Source: Fibrobacter sp. (GTDB taxonomy: Bacteria > Fibrobacterota > Fibrobacteria > Fibrobacterales > Fibrobacteraceae). From it: a stretch of 64,000 nt of DNA. Positions 9,901-17,790 of the stretch are shown one piece after another. The stretch covers positions 1 through 64,000 of the forward strand of contig JAKSIL010000007.1 of NCBI GenBank assembly GCA_024398815.1, written 5' to 3'. Both the position numbers and the translations under genes were made by a program. A model generated the notes under the pieces. It was not told the DNA's origin. It did not search any database and saw nothing but the letters and a program-made list of their open reading frames with translations. How positions within the stretch are numbered: the stretch's first letter is position 1; every line of letters starts with the position of its first letter.

Positions 9901-12374
9901 TACGGGTACGATTTGCCTTCGTCTATCGCCCAGGTATTTTCGAAATCCCAATCAACGTAATTGCTCTGCTTGAGCATCTGCTCGGTTGTTCGGCCGGTAG
10001 TGTCTCTGTATTCGGCAAATAAGGTGCTATCGTAATAGCAAAGGGGCTCTTTAACAGACGAACCCATGTAACCAAATCCATATCGGTAATCACGGCCCTT
10101 TAAAAGGCTCGCCGAATAAGCCTCTTTAAGAGTAAATGAATCATAAAGAAAACCCGCAATACCGCCAATGAAATTAGCCCCCTTGACAACATTCATAGAA
10201 AAAGCCTTTTCCAAAGAACCATAATCCATATACCCAGCGATACCGCCTACATATTCATGGCCAGTGACTTTACCGGTAGTTCCGACTTTTTCCATTTGAA
10301 CTTTGTAAGTATTTCCAACAAGACCACCGACATAATCAGCCCCGTCGACTTCGCCATTGTACGAAACCACGTTGCGGATACCGGATTGACGAGCTTCGCC
10401 CGCCAAGGTTCCGACAAACCAGGAACCTTCGGCATGAATATTTTTCAACACAAGATTTTCGATGGAAGCATTGACGGCATAACTAAACAATCCGGAGAAA
10501 TCCCTATTCGGGCCACCCACGTTCAAATTGCTTATGGTATGATCGTTTCCATTGAACTGGCCCATAAACGCCGCAACGCTATCGCCGATGGGCTTGAAGT
10601 TGGAATTGAGACCGTCTATGTCCGCAGTAAGTTCGTAATTTGCAATAAGCGGATAGCTAGGAACATTTCCGATTTTTTCAAGGTCGGCCAAGGTCGCGAT
10701 TTCAATCTTGTTGGGCACAGCCATGTAGCTGGACGTACCCCAAACGGTATCCGCCCCGTCAAGATAGCCTATGACATAATTGTAGTAGATGGAATCGCCA
10801 GAGCTGTTCAAACCAAACCAGTTCTGCCACTTGCCGACCAAGGGATATTCAACATCTTCCTTCGCGGCAACCACGGGTTCCTCTTGCCAAGCCGAAGCAG
10901 AAGTGGGAAGCGCCGTGAGCACAGGTGTTGCGGTCGAGAATCCCTCCAAACTGGAAAGATTCAAGTACGGGTACGACATTCCTTCATCGATATTCCAAAT
11001 CTTTGCAAGCGTAAATTCATCTTCCAAATCCGCCCAGCCATCAAAGTTCGCAAGCGATTTCATTTGCGCAGAAGTCAGCCCATCGCCCAAATCTTCGACC
11101 GTACCCGAAGTGTAATCCTTGTTCCAGTAAGAGCCGACAACATTGCTATTGGCAGGTTGGCCCACAATAGAGCCGACCCTTTCCGTTCCCTGAACAGTCG
11201 TAATCGTATAACTGTATTCAATGGACGAATCATCGCCCATATTAAGGCCCACTATACCACCAACACCAGTCTCGCCCGAGACGGAACCAAGGGAATACGT
11301 ATACAAAATCCGGCCAGAGTTATAGCCAACAACCCCACCCACATCGTCTCGACCATTTACATTTCCAATGAAATAGGACCTAAAAACTTCACCTTTATTC
11401 CTACCGACTAGTCCACCCACATTACCATCAAAACCAGTAGTATAAGTAACAGAAGTAGGAGTCGTTTCTTGCGTGAGCCCCTTGATATCCATCCTGGCAT
11501 AGCTCCACGAGATGGAACCATTGTTTTCACCGACCAAGCCGCCCACATTGTCAACATAGGCTTTTTCAATGGTTGCATCTACAGACATCATGCCGGTAGC
11601 ACTGCAGTAAAGCATACTTCCATCCAAAGATCCCGCTACACCTCCGTAATACTGGGGAGCCTTGCTACCCGAAGAGAATGTCGCAATGACATGGACGTCA
11701 GCCTTGGCATTGGTGATTATGCCATCTGCATCGCCGACAATTCCGCCCACACAGTTCCTGCCCCTGACAGTCCCCTGGAACGATACACTGTCCAGCAGCG
11801 ATTTATCCGAATAACCCAGAGGATTAGCAGCACTCCCCGCAATACCGCCCACATAGTTTTCGCCCTGGACAAAGCCGTTCGTCACATGCACATTCTTTAT
11901 GGACCCAAAGGAACGCGCCACCACGCCCACAAAGTCCGACTCGGACACTCTGCCGGTAATATTCAGCGAATCGAATTTCAAGTTGGAAAGGGTGCCGTAC
12001 AGGCGATAAATGAAACCCACGTTACTTTCACAGGGAAGCCAGATGTTAAGATTTTTGATGGTGTGGTTTTTTCCGTCAAAACTGCCATGGAACGCCATGC
12101 TGTCGACGGCATCCTTCTTTTTTCCGATGGTAATAAACCCATTGCAGCTTCCGTCACTACCGCACATTTCATGCTTGGAGGCCGAAGCATCGATATCTTT
12201 CGTCAGCACATAGTGATTGCTGTAAAGGTACGGCCCAGTGCCAATCGCCTTCAAGTCTTCGTAATCCGCAATCTGCCATGGATCGGCTTCGGAGCCCTCG
12301 CCCTTCATGGCACCTTTTGCTGCAAAAGCCACCACGGGAATCAAGATTGTCAAAGCGAACAGAAGTTTTTTCAT
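6990..12374 (-). CDS. Giant secreted GLUG-repeat surface protein with a T9SS-like C-terminal domain
   Basis: The protein has 1794 residues. Residues 1-18 form a signal peptide (ending AFA). The body consists of four similar modules beginning near residues 24, 553, 846 and 1151. Each opens with a pattern like GSGTE-DPY-I-DLE-IG, runs through many GLUG motifs (VGGLVG-N-G-I) and closes with W-I-EG-SYP. This layout suggests four stacked beta-helices. About residues 1648-1711 are a Lys/Asp/Glu/Ser linker. The last roughly 80 residues resemble a Por_Secre_tail sorting domain (V-FSL-D-QGRVV, then L-GGYIGVL). It is probably exported by type IX secretion and surface-attached, with an adhesion or matrix role inferred from architecture only. 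ATG 12374 follows GAGGGAGAG. The gene lies 45 nt downstream of gerW on the same strand. Confidence 0.82.
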   Translation of the reverse strand: MKKLLFALTILIPVVAFAAKGAMKGEGSEADPWQIADYEDLKAIGTGPYLYSNHYVLTKDIDASASKHEMCGSDGSCNGFITIGKKKDAVDSMAFHGSFDGKNHTIKNLNIWLPCESNVGFIYRLYGTLSNLKFDSLNITGRVSESDFVGVVARSFGSIKNVHVTNGFVQGENYVGGIAGSAANPLGYSDKSLLDSVSFQGTVRGRNCVGGIVGDADGIITNAKADVHVIATFSSGSKAPQYYGGVAGSLDGSMLYCSATGMMSVDATIEKAYVDNVGGLVGENNGSISWSYARMDIKGLTQETTPTSVTYTTGFDGNVGGLVGRNKGEVFRSYFIGNVNGRDDVGGVVGYNSGRILYTYSLGSVSGETGVGGIVGLNMGDDSSIEYSYTITTVQGTERVGSIVGQPANSNVVGSYWNKDYTSGTVEDLGDGLTSAQMKSLANFDGWADLEDEFTLAKIWNIDEGMSYPYLNLSSLEGFSTATPVLTALPTSASAWQEEPVVAAKEDVEYPLVGKWQNWFGLNSSGDSIYYNYVIGYLDGADTVWGTSSYMAVPNKIEIATLADLEKIGNVPSYPLIANYELTADIDGLNSNFKPIGDSVAAFMGQFNGNDHTISNLNVGGPNRDFSGLFSYAVNASIENLVLKNIHAEGSWFVGTLAGEARQSGIRNVVSYNGEVDGADYVGGLVGNTYKVQMEKVGTTGKVTGHEYVGGIAGYMDYGSLEKAFSMNVVKGANFIGGIAGFLYDSFTLKEAYSASLLKGRDYRYGFGYMGSSVKEPLCYYDSTLFAEYRDTTGRTTEQMLKQSNYVDWDFENTWAIDEGKSYPYFKGLEPMLPGTLEDDGTLFALLGSGTENDPYQIETYDDLELIGKAEYTTDLHYMLVDSINASWYSSMEDCNADSTICKGFEPIANFSGTFLGNGFKIKGLVINRADEDTVGLFKSLTATAKVSNLRLDSVVVNGKKYVGGLVGVDLGADLDSISVEAYINAQDFVGAVAGEKIGGSLEIAESEGEITAKSYAGGLFGNLKNAALENTFSMAFVTGDSVLGGLLGNSEGTTVTNSTAIGKITGNGKVGGLAGSANKSTWTSAYCDSLLWHQNFTAIGDMKNSVEMVYKATYVNWDFDKVWKISEGMTYPRLMWGKGNLPLVFYHEISIMKGSGTEKDPFLVTSLEDLASIGYGPYTLSSVYRLTNDIELEFSEEHYSTGEEFYAIGVNYAHSYFFGRGYTPFAPDFEGGEFSGALHGAGHTISNMSVVSDFFDSESYVFINVIAEDGLVDSLYFKNMYSFGSGKSGFTALNRGTIRNVRVEGLFGMQAQGNLVGGEMAAGIATVNLGTISDCFVEGAVGANHVAGGIVAENWGVVENCSTSVELVGQIYAGGLVGIDHGTLKNSKALGTASSNGIVGGAVGFADGATIDSVEANVLVTQTWSPLANDSAGGFVGKNNGHISNSVALGEIENGCGFAGTNESSGVIGTSYATGIVSDGSGFVGINKGTIRDSYSTGEVRIKNSYDRNFGGFAGQNIDGGKIMDVYSTGAVVFYGDPKMPLAAYNVNPLVGDQAATISNAYTLGWVKAGDQTVCALNSWQKDGSNVYFNSDKCSMPDSVSGLALLTDNQMHYAKNFKNFNFEKTWAIDDGRSYPILRFHPESALVGDADDLSDTTDVKDTTVTADSSKAEKDDPGEKETAKDKDVKDDSSKNKDSKGEKESISGSSVVVCSMLKAVVNGNFAELQFRTTVDGLVKFSLMDMQGRVVAERSFGNLAAGTHMQTLDMANLRNGGYIGVLHVNNRVVERTKLVKK

Positions 12375-12419
12375 ACACTCTCCCTCTTTTAAGAGTATGA
12401 TTTTAAGAAAAAATTTAGA

Positions 12420-12755
12420 CTAGGCTTCGCCGGTTTTCTTGCTGAACTTGCTCACCACGTCTGGGACGATGTCCATGACCTTCGACACGAGCGAACTGTC
12501 CTTGGTCACCGGCATAATGCGAACATCGTCGCCCTTGATGACAAGGAAGGCCACCGGTTCCACGGATGCGCCGCCACCGCTCGCGGAGGTATCGCCCTTG
12601 CTCTGGTGGCCGCCGAAGCCGAAGCCCACGGATACGCGGCTCACGGGAACGACAGTGGATTCACCCGCCTGGATGGGTTTGCCGATGACAGTTTCCGCCT
12701 GAGTGATGAAGCGGAGCTTTTCCAAAAGAGTTTCTGCAAGTTTTTCTATAGCCAT
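12420..12755 (-). CDS. GerW/YtfJ-family protein
   Basis: A 111-residue protein containing the family signature: TVIGKPIQAGESTVVPV near residue 20, a Gly-rich FGFGGHQSKGDTSASGGG stretch, and V-PVAFLVIKGDDV-IMPV. GerW was named from Bacillus spore germination, but homologues are widespread in non-sporulating bacteria where the role is unknown. A sporulation role is not implied here. The gene lies 45 nt upstream of the GLUG protein and may be cotranscribed with it. Confidence 0.88.
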   Translation of the reverse strand: MAIEKLAETLLEKLRFITQAETVIGKPIQAGESTVVPVSRVSVGFGFGGHQSKGDTSASGGGASVEPVAFLVIKGDDVRIMPVTKDSSLVSKVMDIVPDVVSKFSKKTGEA

Positions 12756-12776
12756 GGTGATAATATATATAAAATA

Positions 12777-12899
12777 GTGGTTAGTGGTTGGTGGTTAGGA
12801 TTTAATTATGAATTATGAGTTATAAATTATGAGAAAGTGTCAGGCGACGCAACCGCGATTATAAATCTTGTAATTCGTACTTCGCAATTCATAATTAGT
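12777..12899. repeat. Intergenic period-7 degenerate repeat with inverted arms
   Basis: 12777-12799 reads as three GTGGTTA/G heptads. 12804-12833 reads as four heptads of the AATTATG class. 12856-12897 is a second heptad tract running in the complementary sense (AATTCGT, ACTTCGC, AATTCAT, AATTAG). The two AATTATG-class tracts can fold on each other imperfectly around a 22-nt loop. The element fills the gerW/lipoprotein spacer. No ORF. Confidence 0.6.
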
Positions 12900-12914
12900 G
12901 AAAAATCCTGTCTA

Positions 12915-13769
12915 CTAGAATCTTGCCTCGTAGATGCGGTCCGAGGCGACAAAGAACTTCCTTTCCAAATCGAACCAGCTCAGATAGCCCCAAACGACCA
13001 CGACTCGACCGCCAGGGAGCCTCGTCGCCATGCCGTTTACGCCGTCCCCGACCTGGAAATAGGCAATTTCGACATCGCGGGCGACATCCTTGGGCTTTAC
13101 TTTGTTCAACTGGGAAACCCATCCTTCGTAATCGGATTCTTCGACCTGTTCCCAACTGCGGGCCACGTTCCAACGCAGGTCGGCATCCTTGTAGCTTTGG
13201 ACGAGCACCGGGAAATACGACTTGACGCCCATAAAGAACTTGGTCTGAATGGAGGTTCGTCCGGCTTCGCGGTTTTCAAACGGCAGGCTCAGGAATTCCT
13301 GCGGGAAGCCTCCACGAAAACCGGGAAAACTGCGCACATAGTTTTCGAGGTCGCTGCGTTCATAGCGCCTGAAACTGTCGTGTTTGAAGATGTAAATTTT
13401 CGAGTCGGAGCGAATACTTTGTTCAAGATATTCCCCGCGCAAAATAGGTACGATTCCCTGGAAGCGTCCGCTGTTCATGTAATAGTCCAAAGCATACACG
13501 TCGCTTCTGAACGCCAGAACACAAACATCCAGAGTATCGCCCACCGTCACCGGATAGCGGAAATCCATACGACCGACAAGGGATTCAATGTTTTCGTCGA
13601 CTGGGTTTTCGTTGATATCCACGGAAATGGGCTTTACGCCCTTATACGGAATGCTCCTGTAATCCACAGGTTCTTCGACTTTTTGCTCACAAGATGCCAA
13701 AAGCACCAGGCACGCCAGCACGCACGGTCGCAAAACAAACTTTGATAAGAAGCCGGGAGTCATACGCAT
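12915..13769 (-). CDS. Predicted lipoprotein of unknown function
   Basis: A 284-residue protein. The N-terminal hydrophobic stretch ends in the lipobox LLAS-C at about residue 27, so it is probably attached to the outer or inner membrane. No enzymatic motif was recognised. The body is mixed alpha/beta with many aromatic residues, and the last part contains LPGGRVVVVWGY. Two ATGs six bases apart (13769, 13763) are possible starts. It ends an apparent minus-strand run of psd, the Fe-S protein and this gene, with 18 nt to the upstream neighbour. Function not assigned. Confidence 0.8.
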   Translation of the reverse strand: MRMTPGFLSKFVLRPCVLACLVLLASCEQKVEEPVDYRSIPYKGVKPISVDINENPVDENIESLVGRMDFRYPVTVGDTLDVCVLAFRSDVYALDYYMNSGRFQGIVPILRGEYLEQSIRSDSKIYIFKHDSFRRYERSDLENYVRSFPGFRGGFPQEFLSLPFENREAGRTSIQTKFFMGVKSYFPVLVQSYKDADLRWNVARSWEQVEESDYEGWVSQLNKVKPKDVARDVEIAYFQVGDGVNGMATRLPGGRVVVVWGYLSWFDLERKFFVASDRIYEARF

Positions 13770-13787
13770 ACAATTTAGTTTATGAAT

Positions 13788-14612
13788 TCACCGACGATGT
13801 TCTGCGTAATCGCAAAACTCGTATAAAGGACATTCGGCGCAATGGCGAGTGCGCTCGCGGCAAATGAAATCTTCGCAGCCCTCTTCCAAAAAGAACTGGA
13901 GCGCATGGGCAACGGCATATGGATTTTCGGCATTCGCAGCCACAAAGAAGTCTGTGGCCATCTTTTGCTTTTCTGAAGCTTCCAAATCGGCAAAACTGAC
14001 TTCGCGAGCAGGGCCGAGTATCGCCAAAAAACGACGAGCCCCCATGGTCAGCGGAAGCGGAGGCATCTTGCGGGATTCCCGATAAACAACGCCGAGACCC
14101 AGGGGCGCCTGCGCTATGATACGGTAAATGGCAGCACAGGCCTTCGGACGCGGATTCGACTTTCCCATGAAATAGATTTCGCCCAAGTCGCGCCACATTT
14201 CCTCGGGAGTGCGTTCGCAGGCCCAGTCCACCAAATTCGGATGATGCCGCACAAACAAGCCCACACTCCAGAAGATTCCCGCCACATGTTCGAACAGGCT
14301 CCAATTTCTGCCACCAAAGGTGGACTCCACCACGGCTTCAATTTCCAAGCCTGTAGGCACAGGGAGCGACCACAGCTTTTCGTCGGGGAACTTCGCATAG
14401 AGCGCATTCAAGAGCGCCCTGATTTCCGAGTAGTCGCGATCCTGGAACAGCACTGTCCCAAGCAAAACCCAGGCAATACGCGACGTTGGCGACTTTGCGC
14501 GCCTAGCGACAGAAACGACAGGATCCTCCACGGCACTGAACTGCGTCACAAAACCTTTCGCAGCACTCATCAGCGCAGGTTCATCTTGAACAAATCGCTT
14601 GACAGAAACCAT
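13788..14612 (-). CDS. Protein with an endonuclease III-type Fe-S cluster loop
   Basis: A 274-residue cytosolic protein. The C-terminus has C251-x6-C258-x2-C261-x5-C267, exactly the spacing of the [4Fe-4S] loop of the endonuclease III/MutY glycosylase family. The helical body shows no obvious helix-hairpin-helix LPGVG motif and no catalytic Lys/Asp pair in the usual place. It could be a very diverged glycosylase-fold protein or a DNA-repair accessory. The gene starts 20 nt after psd. No clear Shine-Dalgarno site precedes ATG 14612. Function remains open. Confidence 0.75.
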   Translation of the reverse strand: MVSVKRFVQDEPALMSAAKGFVTQFSAVEDPVVSVARRAKSPTSRIAWVLLGTVLFQDRDYSEIRALLNALYAKFPDEKLWSLPVPTGLEIEAVVESTFGGRNWSLFEHVAGIFWSVGLFVRHHPNLVDWACERTPEEMWRDLGEIYFMGKSNPRPKACAAIYRIIAQAPLGLGVVYRESRKMPPLPLTMGARRFLAILGPAREVSFADLEASEKQKMATDFFVAANAENPYAVAHALQFFLEEGCEDFICRERTRHCAECPLYEFCDYAEHRR

Positions 14613-14632
14613 GTCGCGCCCGGGAGACGAAG

Positions 14633-15484
14633 TTAAAGGGCCTCGCCCACCTTCACAGCCTGGCCTACACGACTCTTGAACAAGTCCGGATGACGTTCGC
14701 GAATCTTCTTGTCGACCACGAGAATCACGGTGCTGCCCATTTCGAAGCGACCGAGTTCGCCGCCCTTTTCAAACGTAATCTTATGGCCCGGATTCCAGTC
14801 CATGCGACGCCCGCTACGGGGAATCTTGCCGGCGTTCGTCAAGAGGTCGTCGCTGTATTCCACGCCGATGCGGCCCACGTTCGTAGCGCCCACCTTGACC
14901 ACGAGGATTTCGGAACCGTCTTCGAGGCGGATGCGGCTCGTGAGGCGTTCGTTGATGCAGAAAAGGCCCTCGACGCGTTCGACGCTGCCTACGTTCACCG
15001 GCCACAGCGTGCCGGGGCAGTAAGCCGCATCTACAAGTTCACCCTTCACCGGACTGTGGATGCGATGGTAGTTGAAAGGAGCCAAATAAATCGTCGCAAA
15101 GGCGCCACCTTCAAAGCGCTTCGCCATTTCTTCGTCGCGAAGCAAATCCTTGAGCAAATACGTCTTGCCTTTCGCCTGAATCAGTTCCTGCTTGCCGTCG
15201 AAAGTAGCCGTCTGCGAAAGCACGCCATCTACGGGGCTCACGATTTCCGCATCGGCAATCGGACGCATGCCGGGCTTGAGCCTGCGAATGAAAAGTTCAC
15301 CGATATTGCGATAATGGCTAAGCGGGAATTCAGCCTCGCCCATATTCAACTTGTAGTACTTCGCAAATGCGGTACGTGCAAGGCGGCTAAACGGCTGAAT
15401 TCGAAGGCGGGTAAACACACCGAAGGCGCGGCTTGCGGCATTCTTCGGCAAAAGCTTCATAAAAACGTAAAATGCGTTGTTCAT
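14633..15484 (-). CDS. psd: Phosphatidylserine decarboxylase proenzyme
   Basis: A 283-residue membrane-associated pyruvoyl enzyme that makes phosphatidylethanolamine from phosphatidylserine. Visible motifs are SPVDG (Asp of the self-cleavage triad), PFNYHRIHSPV (His), and MGST at about residues 248-251. The last replaces the usual LGST self-cleavage site; the Ser becomes the pyruvoyl group. Length is normal for the longer PSD type. A TATCTTTTG box lies 4 nt before the ATG and there is no Shine-Dalgarno site. The downstream neighbours are the Fe-S protein and a lipoprotein. Confidence 0.95.
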   Translation of the reverse strand: MNNAFYVFMKLLPKNAASRAFGVFTRLRIQPFSRLARTAFAKYYKLNMGEAEFPLSHYRNIGELFIRRLKPGMRPIADAEIVSPVDGVLSQTATFDGKQELIQAKGKTYLLKDLLRDEEMAKRFEGGAFATIYLAPFNYHRIHSPVKGELVDAAYCPGTLWPVNVGSVERVEGLFCINERLTSRIRLEDGSEILVVKVGATNVGRIGVEYSDDLLTNAGKIPRSGRRMDWNPGHKITFEKGGELGRFEMGSTVILVVDKKIRERHPDLFKSRVGQAVKVGEAL

Positions 15485-15488
15485 AAGG

Positions 15489-15521
15489 CAAAAGATAGAA
15501 AATATTTGGTTCGGGCTCGAA
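15489..15521 (-). promoter_or_regulatory. Possible leaderless psd promoter
   Basis: On the minus strand, TTCG, 20 nt, then TATCTTTTG ends 4 nt before the psd ATG. It resembles the TTG-N20-TAnnTTTG pattern seen at serC and uvrA but has an extra T and an imperfect -33 box. Confidence 0.3.
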
Positions 15522-15523
15522 CC

Positions 15524-16378
15524 TTAATGATTTTCAAGTTTGCTGAAATCCACGCTGAACATCTTCCAAAGACGCGGAGCAAAAGGTACGGCCCATTCCT
15601 TTTCGGGGGCCACGCGACTCGTCGTTGCCGCCGTAAATTCGGAATACGTGAGGAACACCAGTTCGCCGTAACGGGCGTCCCAGAAACTCCAAAGGATTTT
15701 CCAAGTATAGCCGCCAGCCGTTCCCAAATCCGGCATCATTTCGACTTCCAGCTTCACGGGCACAGAAATATAGCGAAGCCCGTAGCGGCTCGCGATATCG
15801 TTCAAAACATTCTTGAATTTCGCAGGCACCTCGCGTTTTAAAGTCTGCTCAATACCATCGCGTTCCAACCACGGGGTCATATTGTCAAGCGTTTTTCCAT
15901 CTGCAAATTTCGACTTCAAGAGGATTACAGACAACGTATCCAAGTAAAGCGAATCGGCATCGGGCAAACGCATTCCCGGAAGCATCAGCTCACGCTGCAT
16001 TTTCGGGAAAGCGGCAACGAACAGGGAATCTTCGAAATGCGCCAAATCAAAATCCAAGGCGTCCGGGCTGAAGCTGTGGCACATCTTGCATTTTTCAGGA
16101 CGCAAGGCCTTCACCGAAAGCGCCGGGAACACCCCCACCACCGCCGAGGAATCGATACGGCTGTAAGCCACCTGGTTCCATTCGCGGTAAAACTTTTCGT
16201 TCGTTATTTCAAGTTCAATATCGCCCTGCTTGCCGCACTCATCGCAGCCCGTGTCGGCCATGTCGTTAGACGCACCGCCATCGGGAGCATCGTCGCGCAT
16301 ACCGGCGCAAGAACAAAGCATCAAGGCAGCCCCAAGGCAAACTCCGCAAAGAATAAAACGGAAATCTTTCAAGTTCAT
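15524..16378 (-). CDS. Predicted lipoprotein with a single CXXCH motif
   Basis: The chosen start is ATG 16378 (284 residues). It gives a clean lipoprotein signal (hydrophobic stretch then LMLCS-C); the frame is open upstream only through the promoter region. After the lipid-attachment Cys there is an acidic linker, then CDEC, and later CKMCH, which is formally a c-type haem attachment motif. The remainder is mixed with no recognised fold. TATATTTA lies 5 nt before the ATG, so the mRNA may be leaderless. Function not assigned; haem binding is only a possibility. Confidence 0.75.
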   Translation of the reverse strand: MNLKDFRFILCGVCLGAALMLCSCAGMRDDAPDGGASNDMADTGCDECGKQGDIELEITNEKFYREWNQVAYSRIDSSAVVGVFPALSVKALRPEKCKMCHSFSPDALDFDLAHFEDSLFVAAFPKMQRELMLPGMRLPDADSLYLDTLSVILLKSKFADGKTLDNMTPWLERDGIEQTLKREVPAKFKNVLNDIASRYGLRYISVPVKLEVEMMPDLGTAGGYTWKILWSFWDARYGELVFLTYSEFTAATTSRVAPEKEWAVPFAPRLWKMFSVDFSKLENH

Positions 16379-16414
16379 ACCGTAAATATATAAATTGTCC
16401 ATTAAAACGAACAA

Positions 16415-16448
16415 AAAAAGCCGCCAGCACAATGCCAACGGCTTTCAA
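16415..16448 (-). terminator. Minus-strand terminator downstream of the acidic tail
   Basis: Read on the minus strand, AAAGCCGTTGGC and its G-U-tolerant complement in TGGCGGCTTT form a stem followed by seven T residues. It lies only 19 nt after the TAA at 16467-16469 rather than after the TAG at 16605. Confidence 0.65.
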
Positions 16449-16466
16449 ATTCAAAAAAAGCAAGGA

Positions 16467-16604
16467 TTAGTCTTCGCCGTCAACAAATTCCATTTCAGGA
16501 GCGCTTTCAGATTCAGAGAAGCTATCACCATCGGATTCGCCCTCGCTGGAGCCCTCATCGTCAGAGCCTTCGTCTTCGGACTCGGAATCATCCTTTTTGG
16601 AAGA
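16467..16604 (-). other. In-frame acidic Ser/Glu/Asp extension after an amber codon
   Basis: Reading on in frame past the TAG at 16605-16607 gives 45 more codons and then TAA (16467-16469). The segment is almost entirely Ser, Glu, Asp and Gly, ends EMEFVDGED, and is followed directly by a terminator. It may be the original C-terminus separated by a nonsense mutation, or a readthrough product. It has no good start codon of its own. Confidence 0.5.
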
Positions 16605-17252
16605 CTATTTACCGGTGGCGGCTTCTTCGAAAGAAAGACAATCACTCATGGCATCTTCAAACAGACTATTTAACTTTTCGGAGCTGTTTTTATAGTGATT
16701 TTCCGTAATCGACACTTCACCTTCGTCAGTACACTGCGCGTACGTTACCAGCCCATAGCCAGTATTCATCGTTTCTACTCTTTTTCCTTTTTCAAAATCA
16801 GAGGCACATTCATCATCGGCATACGAGCGTTCATTCTCTTCATCCCAATGTTCGCACCAAGCCATCTTAGCGATATCAATACAATACGACTTTGATCTAT
16901 TCTTATCAGTTTCAACTTGCGTTACAATAATAGAATCTTTGGTGATTTTATAAGTCGTAGAAAAGCCTTTTTTCGAATCGTTGTACTCATCAAGCACTTG
17001 GCGAGTATCAAAAGAATATTCCCATACATCATCGTCTTTAGTAAAATTGCAGCCTGAAAAATGTTGGTACACCGGTGAACCATCATCATTGAGTTCACCA
17101 CTATTGGAACCATCCTCCGAGCTGGAATCATCCCCTTTGCTAGAGGATTTATCATCACCAGAAGTAGAGGAACTGCTGCTATCGTCGCCGCAAGCGACGA
17201 GACCAAAGATTGCGGTGATAGACAACGCCAAACCTAATTTTTTGATGTTCAT
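16605..17252 (-). CDS. Ser-rich linker lipoprotein, possibly amber-truncated
   Basis: ATG 17252 follows AAGGAGTCTCT and gives 215 residues. The lipobox is LVA-C followed by GDDSSSSS and a Ser/Asp/Lys-rich linker to about residue 55, typical of Fibrobacter lipoproteins. The globular part has six Cys (first in SGCNF), consistent with disulfides in the periplasm or outside the cell. No known domain was recognised. The TAG stop is followed by a 45-codon in-frame acidic tail (separate entry), so this may be a truncated allele. Confidence 0.75.
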   Translation of the reverse strand: MNIKKLGLALSITAIFGLVACGDDSSSSSTSGDDKSSSKGDDSSSEDGSNSGELNDDGSPVYQHFSGCNFTKDDDVWEYSFDTRQVLDEYNDSKKGFSTTYKITKDSIIVTQVETDKNRSKSYCIDIAKMAWCEHWDEENERSYADDECASDFEKGKRVETMNTGYGLVTYAQCTDEGEVSITENHYKNSSEKLNSLFEDAMSDCLSFEEAATGK

Positions 17253-17295
17253 AGAGACTCCTTGATTGAACATCAAGAAATATACAATTTTATTT

Positions 17296-17323
17296 CAAAA
17301 TCGCTACAAAATAGTGCGATTTT
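17296..17323 (-). terminator. Palindromic hairpin between dtd and the lipoprotein gene
   Basis: AAAATCGC (17297-17304) is perfectly complementary to GCGATTTT (17315-17322). On the minus strand the stem ends in TTTTGAAATAAAA after dtd, so it may act as a weak terminator. It could equally be an operator for the lipoprotein gene, whose ATG lies 45 nt downstream. Confidence 0.4.
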
Positions 17324-17351
17324 ATAAAAAACGCCCGACTTTTTGCAATTT

Positions 17352-17789
17352 TCAATCCAAAATTATGGTAAAGGGGCCGTCATTCACGAGACTGACCTGC
17401 ATGTCGGCGCCAAAACGACCGGTTTCGACCACGGGAATCTCCTTGCGACATTCTGCGATAATGTACTCGTAAAGTTCATTGGCGAGAGTCGGATTCCCGG
17501 CATTGTTGAACGTCGGACGGTTCCCTTTGTGGCAGTCGGCATAGAGCGTAAACTGGGACACGAGCAGAAGCGAACCGCCTACGTCCTTGATGGAAAGGTT
17601 CGTCTTGCCGTTTTCATCGGCGAAAATGCGAAGGGCGAGCATCTTTTTGACGAGGCGGTCGGCAATTTCCTTGGTGTCGCCTTCACCCACCCCGATAAGT
17701 ACCAAGAAACCCTTGCCGTCTATGTGGCCTACGGTTTCGCCGTCGATATCAACTTGTGCGCGAGTCACGCGCTGTATTAAGAATTTCAT
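17352..17789 (-). CDS. dtd: D-aminoacyl-tRNA deacylase
   Basis: A 145-residue cytosolic enzyme that hydrolyses D-amino acids (and misacylated Gly) from tRNA. Family blocks present are MKFLIQRV at the start, [17 protein letters not shown] in the centre (Thr nucleophile region), and ND-GPFT near the C-terminus (the Gly-cisPro motif). The ATG is one nucleotide past the ansA stop codon, so the two genes are cotranscribed. Confidence 0.96.
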   Translation of the reverse strand: MKFLIQRVTRAQVDIDGETVGHIDGKGFLVLIGVGEGDTKEIADRLVKKMLALRIFADENGKTNLSIKDVGGSLLLVSQFTLYADCHKGNRPTFNNAGNPTLANELYEYIIAECRKEIPVVETGRFGADMQVSLVNDGPFTIILD

Positions 17790-17790
17790 A

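Noticed and set aside
12420-12755. GerW homologue as evidence for sporulation
   Set aside because: The family is widespread in non-spore-formers and no other sporulation gene is present.
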